Source of the DNA: Pelagimonas sp017744045
Lineage (GTDB): Bacteria > Pseudomonadota > Alphaproteobacteria > Rhodobacterales > Rhodobacteraceae
DNA: 64,000 bases
Direction: 5' to 3' (one strand)
NCBI RefSeq assembly: GCF_017744045.1
Contig: NZ_JAGHRD010000004.1
Shown: in pieces, positions 1 to 7,411 of the stretch
Position numbering within the stretch: the stretch's first letter is position 1
Layout of the letters: each line of letters begins with the position of its first letter
The notes under the pieces: model-generated
The model's database searches: none
Told to the model about the DNA's origin: nothing
What the model saw: the letters and a program-made list of their open reading frames with translations, nothing else
Program-made: the position numbers and the translations under genes

Positions 1-140
1 TGGAAATTTCCGACCGCTTCGCCGCCCTGAACGAAGGCCGCCTGTCCGAGCCACGCGCCGTGCAGGGGCTGGACATGGAGCAGATCGGTCTGATGATGGG
101 CGGTGCCCATGACATGGAGGTCGCCCATGCTGCGCCTTGA
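1..140 (+). CDS. ABC transporter ATP-binding protein, C-terminal end (partial)
   Basis: Only the last 46 codons are present, in frame from base 3, ending at a TGA that lies inside the next gene. The tail reads like the C-terminus of a BMP-type sugar/nucleoside ABC ATPase (short segment SDRFAALNEGRLSEP, then a leucine/methionine-rich end such as IGLMMGG). No Walker motifs are visible because they lie outside the window. The assignment rests mainly on the two permease genes and the BMP-type binding protein that follow on the same strand. The stop overlaps the next start by 14 bases, which suggests translational coupling. Confidence 0.75.
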   Translation, partial: EISDRFAALNEGRLSEPRAVQGLDMEQIGLMMGGAHDMEVAHAAP

Positions 141-1212
141 AAAACGCCCTGAACCCTCCCGCGCCTGGGTGGCTTTGTCGCCGCTTTTGGCGGTGGCACT
201 GACCATGATCGTTGGCGGCGCGCTGTTCTCGATGCTTGGGGCCAACCCGTTCGAGGCGATCCGCACGATATTTTGGGACCCGATCTTCAGCCCGCAATTC
301 TCGGGCTTTACCCGCCCGCAACTGCTGGTCAAAGCCGGGCCGCTGATCCTGATTGCCATTGGCCTGTCCATCGGATTTCGCGCCGGGATCTGGAATATCG
401 GGGCCGAGGGGCAATATATCATGGGCGCTATTTGCGGCGCGGGGGCGGGGCTGGCGCTCTACCCGTCTGAAAGCCCGCTGATCTTCCCCTTGATGCTGCT
501 CTTTGGCGCTTTGGGCGGCTGGGCCTGGGCGATGATCCCGGCCCTACTCAAGACCAAGCTGGGCACCAATGAAATCCTTGTCTCGCTGATGCTGGTCTAT
601 GTGGCCGAGACCATTCTCGCCTCTGCCGCTTCCGGTTTCCTGCGCAATCCCGACGGCATGGGCTTTCCCGGCTCGCGCAATTTCAAGGAATGGGACACGG
701 TTTATAATGGCGAGCTTATCGCCAATACCGGGCTGCATTGGGGCGTGGTTGCCGCCTTTATCGCGGTGATCGGAGCCTATGTGCTGTTCAGCCGCCATAT
801 CCAGGGCTTCAACATTCGCCTGACCGGAGACGCCCCGCGCGCTGCGCGTTTCTCGGGCGTCAATCCCACCCGGATCGTGTTGTTTTGCCTTGGCATATCA
901 GGCGCTCTGGCGGGCATGGCCGGGTTGTTCGAAGTCGCCGGCCCTGCCGGTCAGATCACCATTGATTTCAACGCAGGCTACGGCTTTACCGCGATCATCG
1001 TCGCCTTTCTGGGCCGCTTGAACCCGATCGGCATCCTGCTCGCGGGGTTATTGATGGCGCTGACCTATATCGGCGGCGAACTTGCCCAGCTGATGCTCGG
1101 TGTCCCCGGCGCGGCAATCCAGCTGTTTCAGGGCATGCTGCTCTTCTTCCTGCTGGCAACGGATGTGTTCAGCAATTACCGCCTGCGTCTGGCCAAGAAG
1201 GAGGTGGCGTGA
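127..1212 (+). CDS. ABC transporter permease, BMP/nucleoside-type (BPD_transp_2 family)
   Basis: A 361-residue inner-membrane permease with about nine hydrophobic segments. The signature region RAGIWNIGAEGQYIMGA, near residue 90, is typical of permeases of BMP-type nucleoside importers. It would form half of the membrane channel with the permease at 1398. The start at 127 is preferred over an upstream ATG at 103 because GGAGG lies at 116-120, six bases before it. It overlaps the ATPase gene upstream. The stop overlaps a possible 61-codon reading frame in a TGATG arrangement. The substrate cannot be read from the sequence. Confidence 0.9.
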   Translation: MLRLEKRPEPSRAWVALSPLLAVALTMIVGGALFSMLGANPFEAIRTIFWDPIFSPQFSGFTRPQLLVKAGPLILIAIGLSIGFRAGIWNIGAEGQYIMGAICGAGAGLALYPSESPLIFPLMLLFGALGGWAWAMIPALLKTKLGTNEILVSLMLVYVAETILASAASGFLRNPDGMGFPGSRNFKEWDTVYNGELIANTGLHWGVVAAFIAVIGAYVLFSRHIQGFNIRLTGDAPRAARFSGVNPTRIVLFCLGISGALAGMAGLFEVAGPAGQITIDFNAGYGFTAIIVAFLGRLNPIGILLAGLLMALTYIGGELAQLMLGVPGAAIQLFQGMLLFFLLATDVFSNYRLRLAKKEVA

Positions 1213-1397
1213 TGAACACAGCGAAGGTGACACCGCCTGCCATCAACCACCCGCCCGGCGACACCGCCGGGCTGCGCCGAACCGCCCCCGTCGAACCAAA
1301 GGTTCGCCTCTGGCGAAACGGGCGGCGCATTTGCGCCACCCCACGGTCCGGCGCACCCCTAAGCATGTTCTTGGCACGTCATACGGGAGACCTCTAA
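1212..1397 (+). CDS. possible 61-aa coupled leader ORF between two permease genes
   Basis: A reading frame of 61 codons opens at an ATG overlapping the previous stop (TGATG). It has a strong AAGGAGG seven bases upstream and closes with a TAA that directly abuts the ATG of the next permease at 1398. The peptide is rich in Arg and Pro (for example PVEPKVRLWRNGRR) and matches no family I know. Most of it lies over a run of stable hairpins. It may be a translated spacer that couples the two permeases, or simply an open stretch in structured DNA. Protein existence is doubtful; the arrangement itself is clear. Confidence 0.3.
   Translation: MNTAKVTPPAINHPPGDTAGLRRTAPVEPKVRLWRNGRRICATPRSGAPLSMFLARHTGDL
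1254..1337 (+). promoter_or_regulatory. intra-operon structured element with competing hairpins
   Basis: Several inverted repeats lie in tandem. CCCGGCG at 1254-1260 pairs with 1265-1271. CGAACC at 1292-1297 pairs with GGTTCG at 1301-1306. CCGCCC at 1282-1287 pairs with GGGCGG at 1320-1325. GGCGCA at 1324-1329 pairs with 1332-1337. TTCGCC at 1303-1308 can instead pair with GGCGAA at 1312-1317, so the middle helices exclude each other. No T-run follows, so a simple terminator is unlikely. Transcript processing, stability or differential expression of the downstream genes is more plausible. Confidence 0.5.
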
Positions 1398-2321
1398 ATG
1401 GACCTAAGCTCAATCTCCCCCATCCTCCTCGTCGCTTCGATCATGGTTTCGGCCACGCCGATCATGCTGGCCGCCATTGGCGAACTTGTGGTGGAAAAAT
1501 CCGGCACGCTGAATCTCGGGGTCGAGGGCATGATGATCACCGGCGCGGTGGTTGGCTTTGCCGCTGCGGTCAACACCACCTCCCCGCTGGTCGGCTTTGC
1601 GGCTGCGGCCGGGGCGGGCGCGCTGCTTAGCCTCGTCTTTGCCATCCTGACGCAATATCTGCTGTCCAACCAGGTCGCCACCGGGCTGGGCCTGACCCTG
1701 GCCGGGCTTGGCCTCTCGGCGCTGCTGGGCAAACCCTATGAGGGGATCAAATCCCCCACCCTGCCCAAGCTCGACCTCGGCCCGCTCAGCGATATTCCCG
1801 GCCTTGGCACCATGTTCTTCAACCATGACATCATGGTCTATCTCTCGATCCTGCTGGTTATCGCGGTCTGGGCCTTTCTGAAATACACCCGCGCCGGGCT
1901 GATCCTGCGTGCGGTGGGGGAAAGCCATGACAGCGCCCATGCGCTTGGCTACAAGGTTGTGCGCGTGCGCATGTTGGCGATCCTGTTTGGCGGCGCTTGC
2001 GCAGGCCTTGGCGGGGCTTACCTGTCCCTCGTGCGCGTGCCGCAATGGACCGAAGGCATGACCGCAGGCGCGGGCTGGATCGCACTGGCCATCGTGGTCT
2101 TTGCCTCCTGGCGGCCCTGGCGCATCATGGTCGGTGCCTATCTCTTTGGCGGCATCACCGTGTTGCAGCTCAACCTGCAAGCCGCCGGGGTCAAGGTGCC
2201 GGTGGCGCTGCTTTCGGCCTCGCCCTACCTTGTCACCATTCTGGTGCTGGTCATCATCTCGGCGCGCGGCGCGCATGGGGCCCCGGCCTCGCTTGGCCGG
2301 TCGTTCCACGCGTCAAACTAG
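1398..2321 (+). CDS. ABC transporter permease, BMP/nucleoside-type (second subunit)
   Basis: A 307-residue integral membrane permease of the BPD_transp_2 family. The N-terminal region EKSGTLNLGVEGMMITGA (near residue 33) is the usual signature of the second permease of BMP-type importers. About eight hydrophobic stretches follow. The start ATG directly follows a TAA and has GGGAGA eight bases upstream. With the permease at 127 it should form the transport channel. Nine bases separate its stop from the ion-channel gene, so they are probably co-transcribed. Confidence 0.9.
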   Translation: MDLSSISPILLVASIMVSATPIMLAAIGELVVEKSGTLNLGVEGMMITGAVVGFAAAVNTTSPLVGFAAAAGAGALLSLVFAILTQYLLSNQVATGLGLTLAGLGLSALLGKPYEGIKSPTLPKLDLGPLSDIPGLGTMFFNHDIMVYLSILLVIAVWAFLKYTRAGLILRAVGESHDSAHALGYKVVRVRMLAILFGGACAGLGGAYLSLVRVPQWTEGMTAGAGWIALAIVVFASWRPWRIMVGAYLFGGITVLQLNLQAAGVKVPVALLSASPYLVTILVLVIISARGAHGAPASLGRSFHASN

Positions 2322-2330
2322 GGATACAGG

Positions 2331-3113
2331 ATGGCGATAGAGATGGACAAAAAGCAACGTGTTGCCCTGGCGCTGGAAGGGTTCGACCCGCGCTATGGCA
2401 AACTGCCTTTGGCCTGTCTGCATGTCGCCATCGTCCTCTCGGCCTTTACCATCACCCTGCAAAGCATGCCGGGCAAGGATTCACTCACCGTGCAGATCCT
2501 GACCGGGCTCGAGGTCATCCTGCTGGCGATCTTCTGCACCGAATTCCTGCTCCGCCTCTGGAGCGCCGAAAGCCGCCTGGGATACATCTTCAGCTTCTGG
2601 GGCCTGATCGACCTGCTCTCGATCCTGCCCGCCCTGCTGTTTTTGTTCCCAAACAGCGAAGTGCTGCGCACCCTGCGTCTCATGCGCATCTTCCGCCTGC
2701 TGAAACTGCTGCGCATGCGCCGCGCCATTTTGCGTCTGGAACATGCCCTGTCCTCCAACCGCGAGGAAATGATCCTGTTCGGCGTGCTGGCCGGGATCAC
2801 CCTCTTCCTTGCGGCTGTCGGCATCTACCACTTTGAAAAAGACGCCCAGCCCGAGATATTCGGATCAATCCCGCAAAGCGCCTGGTGGGCGATTGCGACA
2901 TTGACAACAGTGGGTTACGGCGATGTTTATCCAGTTACCACTGGCGGGCGCATCTTTACTGCGATAACTCTTTTAATCGGATTGGGGATTGTGGCGATCC
3001 CTGCGGGCCTGATCACCTCGGGCCTGCTGAATGCGCCAGAAGAAGACCCTGACGATCTGGAAAACGATCTCATCAACCGGGACAAACCTGAAACCACCAA
3101 TGGGGAAAACTGA
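2331..3113 (+). CDS. voltage-gated-like potassium channel (ion transport protein family)
   Basis: A 260-residue channel with the six-helix Kv layout. Helices S1-S3 lie in the first 110 residues. An S4-like voltage sensor has arginine or lysine at every third position (LRTLRLMRIFRLLKLLRMRR, about residues 111-130). The pore region carries the K+ selectivity filter TVGYGD, followed by a last helix. The C-terminus is short and acidic and has no RCK/TrkA domain. It lies nine bases after a permease and one base before the binding-protein gene, inside a BMP-type ABC operon, which is unusual company for a K+ channel. ATG at 2343 is an alternative start. Confidence 0.88.
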   Translation: MAIEMDKKQRVALALEGFDPRYGKLPLACLHVAIVLSAFTITLQSMPGKDSLTVQILTGLEVILLAIFCTEFLLRLWSAESRLGYIFSFWGLIDLLSILPALLFLFPNSEVLRTLRLMRIFRLLKLLRMRRAILRLEHALSSNREEMILFGVLAGITLFLAAVGIYHFEKDAQPEIFGSIPQSAWWAIATLTTVGYGDVYPVTTGGRIFTAITLLIGLGIVAIPAGLITSGLLNAPEEDPDDLENDLINRDKPETTNGEN

Positions 3114-3114
3114 C

Positions 3115-4191
3115 ATGAAACGCAGAACATTGCTTGCCGCTGTGGCCGCTGCCGCCACCTTGACCGGGGCCTCCGCCTGGGCCGAGGCCGAGGTCACCGC
3201 CGGCTTTATCTATATCGGCACGCCGGGCGACGGCGGCTGGACCTATGAGCACGATCAGTCGCGCCAGAAAATGGAAGCGCATTTTGACGGCAAGGTGAAA
3301 ACCATCTTCCAGGAAAACGTCCCTGAAAGTGCGGATGCCGAGCGTGCCATCACTCAGATGGCCATTGCCGGGGCCGACATCATCTTTACCACCTCCTTTG
3401 GCTATATGGACCCAACCCTGGCCGTGGCCGAGAAGTTCCCGAATGTGAAATTCGAGCACGCCACCGGTTACAAGCGTTCTGACAACGTCTCCACCTACTC
3501 CGCACGCTTCTACGAAGGCCGCGCGGTTCAGGGCCATATCGCCGGTCACATGACCAAGACCAACAAGATCGGCTATATCGCCTCCTTCCCGATCCCCGAG
3601 GTTATTCGCGGCATCAACTCCGCCTATATCCATGCCAAAAAGGTCAACCCGGATGTCGAATTCTCCGTGGTCTGGGCCTATACATGGTTTGACCCCGCCA
3701 AAGAGGCTGACGCCGCCCGCGCTCTGATCGAAAACGGCGCAGACGTGATCCTGCAGCACACCGACTCCACCGCGCCCCAGGCAGCGGCCAAAGAGGCGGG
3801 CAATGTGATCACCTTTGGTCAGGCCTCGGATATGGCCGATTACGCGCCCCTGCCGCGCGTGTCTTCGATCATCGACAACTGGGCCCCTTACTACATCGCC
3901 CGCGTTCAGGCGGTTCTGGATGGCACTTGGGAATCCGTTGACACCTGGGACGGCATCGACACCGGCATGGTTGAGATTGGCGAGATCACCGATGCGGTTC
4001 CTGCCGAGGTGAAAGAATCCGCTCTCGCAATGGTCGAAGCCATCCGCACCGGCGAATACAGCCCCTTCACCGGCCCGCTGAACAAGCAAGACGGCTCTGC
4101 CTGGCTGGCTGAGGGCGAAGTGGCCGATCTCGGCACCCTGGCCGGGATGAGCTTCTATGTCGAAGGTATCACCGGCGAAATTCCAAACTAA
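3115..4191 (+). CDS. BMP family ABC transporter substrate-binding protein
   Basis: A 358-residue periplasmic binding protein. A signal peptide occupies about residues 1-22 (MKRRTLLAAV through ASAWAEA), and there is no lipobox cysteine. The mature part begins VTAGFIYIGTPGDGGWTY, the usual start of Bmp/PnrA-like proteins that bind purine nucleosides or related compounds. The start at 3115 is chosen because it begins the signal peptide and has GGGGA eight bases upstream; the frame is open further upstream. It is the last gene of the importer operon and is followed by a strong terminator. The ligand is not determined. Confidence 0.92.
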   Translation: MKRRTLLAAVAAAATLTGASAWAEAEVTAGFIYIGTPGDGGWTYEHDQSRQKMEAHFDGKVKTIFQENVPESADAERAITQMAIAGADIIFTTSFGYMDPTLAVAEKFPNVKFEHATGYKRSDNVSTYSARFYEGRAVQGHIAGHMTKTNKIGYIASFPIPEVIRGINSAYIHAKKVNPDVEFSVVWAYTWFDPAKEADAARALIENGADVILQHTDSTAPQAAAKEAGNVITFGQASDMADYAPLPRVSSIIDNWAPYYIARVQAVLDGTWESVDTWDGIDTGMVEIGEITDAVPAEVKESALAMVEAIRTGEYSPFTGPLNKQDGSAWLAEGEVADLGTLAGMSFYVEGITGEIPN

Positions 4192-4213
4192 GCTCAGTGT
4201 TATCACGTAGAGT

Positions 4214-4240
4214 GGGCCATCCTTCGGGGTGGCCCTTTTT
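4214..4240 (+). terminator. rho-independent terminator after the first BMP operon
   Basis: A nine-base-pair stem runs from GGGCCATCC at 4214 to GGGTGGCCC ending at 4235, with one G-T wobble and a TTCG tetraloop, followed by five T residues. It lies 22 bases after the binding-protein stop and should end the operon. Confidence 0.93.
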
Positions 4241-4301
4241 CATGTTTGCACGCCACAAATGTTCCCCATACGTTCCACATCTATTAAACGGGGAGCACAC
4301 C

Positions 4302-4418
4302 ATGCGAGACAGCCTGCGCCAAAAAGCCATCACCATCTGCGACGCAAAAATCGCCAAGAAAGGCGAAAGCGTCGGCCTGTACTCCAAGTCACCCGGAACC
4401 GAAATTCTCGTCACATAG
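4302..4418 (+). CDS. 38-codon small ORF, probably the N-terminal piece of a broken small gene
   Basis: ATG with GGGGAG seven bases upstream, then 38 codons beginning MRDSLRQKAITICDAKIAKK and ending EILVT before TAG. Codon use looks coding. The product matches no family I recognise. A 44-codon in-frame segment with no start of its own (APDLLMEMAQWW and onward) lies just beyond the transposable element at 4625-4894. It looks like the missing C-terminal part, so this may be one gene of about 85 codons that was split. The 206 bases between this stop and the element show no gene, so the break is more complex than a single clean insertion. Confidence 0.45.
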   Translation: MRDSLRQKAITICDAKIAKKGESVGLYSKSPGTEILVT

Positions 4419-4624
4419 TTGATGTCCCCGGATCGCCTGCGATCCGGTTCGCGCCCGACCCCGCCCCCCAGGGCGGGCGCGAATTGCTCTCAACGCTTCA
4501 ACAAGATGCGTGGCTAGCTGATGCCCCCACCCATTCGCCAAGTTTAGACACGCCCACCCTCGGTGCCGGGCGCGAACCTGTGTGGTGGCAATTTTTCTAA
4601 GTAGCGGTTTTCGGTTCCATGTGA

Positions 4625-4894
4625 CTAGGGTCTGTTGACATTCACCTTCGGCACCAGCGCGAGACCCATTTTGCCCCTGACGAGGCGATTTGGCCGCAGC
4701 GATCTGACCGATCGTAAGGGCAAGTCAACGAAGACAGAGGCAAAATGGGCCGCGCCGCTTGCGGTTTCGCAAAAATTGCCCACTTCTGCGTAATTTGAGC
4801 TTGCAGTAGATCACTACTCCTGCGCTCAAATTCCTAAAACTGAGCAATTTTTGACTGAAACTGGTGCTGAAGGCTGAATGTCAACAGACCCTAG
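4625..4894. mobile_element. 262-bp MITE-like element with CTAG flanks (IS5-like ends)
   Basis: Near-perfect terminal inverted repeats of about 30 bases lie at 4629-4657 and 4861-4890. The ends read GGTCTGTTGACATTCA and its complement, and each side is flanked by CTAG, the type of target duplication made by IS5-group transposases. There is no transposase gene inside. The interior is itself palindromic: 4665-4675 pairs with 4739-4749, 4770-4779 with 4844-4853, and 4792-4800 with 4824-4832. This marks a non-autonomous element that can fold into a long cruciform. Coordinates include both CTAG copies. Confidence 0.82.
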
Positions 4895-5025
4895 AGTCAG
4901 GAGCCAACCAAAACGACGCCCCCGACCTGCTGATGGAAATGGCCCAATGGTGGATCAAAACCCACCAACTCGACCACTTCGAAAAAGCCATCAAAATCCG
5001 CGACATGATCCGGCGGGGGGATTAG
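4891..5025 (+). pseudogene. C-terminal remnant of a small hypothetical gene, downstream of the MITE
   Basis: An open frame of 44 codons starts in the right-hand CTAG of the element (Leu-Glu-Ser-Gly-Ala) and ends at TAG 5023-5025. The peptide has amphipathic, coding-like content such as MAQWWIKTHQLDHFEKAIKI but no start codon with a ribosome site. It is most simply read as the C-terminal half of the gene whose N-terminal half is at 4302. Function is unknown. Confidence 0.45.
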
Positions 5026-5060
5026 GCGCTTGCGATTGCACTCTTGCCCAAAACGCCACC

Positions 5061-5612
5061 TCATTGAGGTCCGGCTGACGGCTCTAAGGTTAGCAAGGAT
5101 GCGATCTCACTTTGATCCGGTGTACCGGGTGTCAGCAACAGGTGAACAACCGCCCGCCCCAAAACTTTGAAAACCAAGTTCGAAGACCCAGTCTCGGTGA
5201 AGGCTGCCAGATTACAAAGCACAGCAGCTCCGGGCAAAGCCTGATGGCTTTGGGCTGCGCTACGCATCCCTTCCAGCGCCGAGGGGGCAAATTCTTCCGG
5301 CAAACCAAACCAAGCCTGATCACGTCCCAGACAGGATTCAAACTTGGATATAGGCGCAGGCGACGTCACGACTTGCAACGTGACCACGTCAGGCTGAGGT
5401 CGAATTGTGCCCCCCAAAAGCGCATACATGGAATAGCCGCCCAAAGGGACCAGCCATTCAATCGCAACAGTTTTTGCCTGGGCTTGTTCGCTTGCGCCAG
5501 CGGCAAGACTATCGCCGAGCACAGGCCCAGAGCCCAGCGGAGCATCCGGGTATTCCCCAGACCAAACACGCGCGCGTTGATGCTTTGCCAAATGAAAACT
5601 TTGAACTGGCAT
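5061..5612 (-). CDS. hypothetical protein, 183 aa
   Basis: No family recognised. The start ATG at 5612 is chosen because GGGAG lies five bases upstream. The frame stays open a further 38 codons upstream to a TTG and there contains a CPSC pair, which may be chance. The protein begins MPVQSFHLAKHQRARVW, has no signal peptide or clear membrane helix, and holds two cysteines and a hydrophobic stretch near the C-terminus (VLGRAVVHLLL). It is transcribed against its neighbours and sits beside the MITE, in a patch of unrecognised genes. It looks coding, but its role is unknown. Confidence 0.55.
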   Translation of the reverse strand: MPVQSFHLAKHQRARVWSGEYPDAPLGSGPVLGDSLAAGASEQAQAKTVAIEWLVPLGGYSMYALLGGTIRPQPDVVTLQVVTSPAPISKFESCLGRDQAWFGLPEEFAPSALEGMRSAAQSHQALPGAAVLCNLAAFTETGSSNLVFKVLGRAVVHLLLTPGTPDQSEIASLLTLEPSAGPQ

Positions 5613-5950
5613 AGTCACTCCCGTTTCAGGAATAGGGTCAGGATGCATTGATTTAACGCCGCTGGCGCAGGAAGGACAATAAAGCAGTGGTTTTGAACGC
5701 GCAGGAACTGGCGGGGTCAATTGCAAGCGGTCAAAGCCGCTGCTTTGCAGCGCTCCCTGCGTCTGAAAGATTCGCCTGACTTAGGCCTGTTTTTAGCGAT
5801 AGATCCATTGTTTTCCGAACCGAAAAACACCGACGAAAATCGAGCCGTCTAACAACTAAGAGTTGCCGACCGGTATCGGCAGATCGTACGTTAAGTTAAT
5901 AGCAACCTCATTTTAAGTTGAATTTGCGAGTTTCGACGAAAGGAATTGCC
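5613..5950. other. intergenic stretch between divergent unknown genes
   Basis: This stretch is AT-richer than most of the window from about 5770 onward. The first 114 bases are an open extension of the minus-strand gene at 5061. The rest should hold divergent promoters. A near-palindromic GCCGACCGGTATCGGC lies at about 5864-5880. No RNA gene or terminator with a T-run was recognised. Confidence 0.4.
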
Positions 5951-6439
5951 ATGGGACAGGAAAAGACACTTACTGATCGATCAAAACAGTTCTCCGATTT
6001 CCTAGGCTTCCATGTTCGACTGTTTTTTTGTGCTTCTTTGGCTCAAGTTGCAGCCGCGATTCCAGTTTCAAACGTCTTATCGGACTGGCAGGCCGGCACT
6101 GAATATCAAGCCAGTGAACACCTCCCAGAACTAGCCGTGATGCTGCTGTTTATGGCGTATGCAGTGGCCATGTATGTTTTCATCATTTCTACTGGCTGGC
6201 GGTACATCGGCAACATCATAGGCAAGCTCTGGCTACGCAGAACATTAGGCTTAGCACTTCGGTTAATGTTTGTAGCAGTTCAAAGCCTAGCAATCGCAGC
6301 TGTCTTGGTTTTCAGCACCTTGCAGATATTTGCCCTCTTTGGAATCGAAAATCTGAGTGATGCCGAGTGTATAGTAAACGCGTATCTTTCCGACACAAAC
6401 TACACCTTTACCCCTGACAAACCGGCACACTGCCCGTAG
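5951..6439 (+). CDS. hypothetical inner-membrane protein with three helices
   Basis: A 162-residue protein with three hydrophobic segments, near residues 24-45, 62-84 and 102-132 (for example LAVMLLFMAYAVAMYVFII), and a short polar C-terminus with two cysteines. The start at ATG 5951 has AAAGGAA six bases upstream; an upstream in-frame TTG at 5918 lacks a ribosome site. Base composition is more AT-rich than the surrounding housekeeping genes, as expected for acquired DNA. No family recognised. Confidence 0.6.
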   Translation: MGQEKTLTDRSKQFSDFLGFHVRLFFCASLAQVAAAIPVSNVLSDWQAGTEYQASEHLPELAVMLLFMAYAVAMYVFIISTGWRYIGNIIGKLWLRRTLGLALRLMFVAVQSLAIAAVLVFSTLQIFALFGIENLSDAECIVNAYLSDTNYTFTPDKPAHCP

Positions 6440-6556
6440 CCAAGTATCGGACCTCCGTAATGCATCGCCACAAGTTCGATATGCCCAGCTTTGCAAAGGT
6501 CATAACCTACGCAAAACCGAGGTAGCCAGGCACTGCCTGCATCCTTAATCCTAACT

Positions 6557-6928
6557 TCAAACAACTCCAAAACGGCGACAAAACACAGTCATCCCCCACC
6601 CACAGACCACATACGAACCTCCCACCAAACCGACCAACACAACTCGCGCCGCAATCTCCGGGTTTGGGCTGAGCCAGAGGGTGTTGCCCATGACGACCAC
6701 CCCGCCCACTACCAAAACCTCCCGACCTCTGCGCGGCAGCCAAACTGCCAATGCCAGGACCGCCAGCCCCAGCGCGCCGACCACCCCTGCCAGGTAAACC
6801 ACCCCGATCCCATACCCCACCCCGCGGCTGGGTTTGCCGTACATCCAAGTCACCAGGTCCAGACTCACCCCAACCATCAGCACAAAACCCAGCCAGATCC
6901 CGATCATCACCAAACCCGGTTTCACCAC
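6557..6928 (-). CDS. hypothetical small membrane protein, about 123 aa
   Basis: A very hydrophobic protein rich in Gly, Val and Leu with about four membrane segments (such as LVMIGIWLGFVLMVGVSLDL and VVYLAGVVGALGLAVLALAV). No in-frame ATG has a good ribosome site. GTG at 6928 is taken as the start because AGGGAGG lies a little upstream; ATG at 6907 is the alternative. It follows the gene at 6942-7307 on the same strand with a 13-base gap, so the two are probably one transcript. Family not recognised. Confidence 0.5.
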   Translation of the reverse strand: MVKPGLVMIGIWLGFVLMVGVSLDLVTWMYGKPSRGVGYGIGVVYLAGVVGALGLAVLALAVWLPRRGREVLVVGGVVVMGNTLWLSPNPEIAARVVLVGLVGGSYVVCGWGMTVFCRRFGVV

Positions 6929-6941
6929 AACGCCACCGCTC

Positions 6942-7307
6942 TCAACCTCCCTGTTTCCAAGCCCGCGCCATTTCGTAAAAACCGTCCCATTCCGGATGTT
7001 CAGGGTATTTGGCCAGGTAATCCTGATACTCCTGTTCAGACAACCGTCGCAAAAACTCGCAGAACTCACTTATGTCATCCTCACCACCGCCCATGCGCCA
7101 CATCATGCTTTCACGCGGGTAATAGGGTTCCCAGGTCCAGGGCGGTTCATACCCACCAGCCTGCAAGCGTTCCTCGCGTTTGCGCTTATATTCTTTCGCA
7201 ATAGCGCGCCCCTCTTCCTTGATCCACTCCGGGATCGGTTGCTCTCGCGTCTCAGGGTTTCTGACATGCGCGCCCAAGGCCTCAATCGGGCTTAGCTTCT
7301 TTTTCAT
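6942..7307 (-). CDS. hypothetical soluble protein, 121 aa
   Basis: A charged protein starting MKKKLSPIEALGAHVRN, with a basic stretch (IAKEYKRKREERL) near residues 35-47, many Trp, Tyr and Pro residues in the middle, and an acidic segment (GGGEDDISEF) near residue 75. It has no membrane helix or signal peptide. It is probably the first gene of a two-gene unit with the membrane protein at 6557. The neighbour at 7412 is divergent, so promoters should lie in 7308-7411. I do not recognise the family. Confidence 0.6.
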   Translation of the reverse strand: MKKKLSPIEALGAHVRNPETREQPIPEWIKEEGRAIAKEYKRKREERLQAGGYEPPWTWEPYYPRESMMWRMGGGEDDISEFCEFLRRLSEQEYQDYLAKYPEHPEWDGFYEMARAWKQGG

Positions 7308-7411
7308 CTCGAATACCTTTCAAACAATCCAATTCACGCCAAATTCGCGCTCGCCTCAAAGCCAATGACTGGCTACATGAGGTAAAACAACTATGCCGAG
7401 AGCCATTAGAA

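Noticed and set aside
3073..4206. Minus-strand open frame of 377 codons opposite the BMP binding protein
   Set aside because: Antisense shadow of a recognised gene and runs into the adjacent spacer.
4197..4301. Upstream extension of the 38-codon frame through the terminator hairpin
   Set aside because: The extension reads through the rho-independent terminator and the ribosome site points to ATG 4302.
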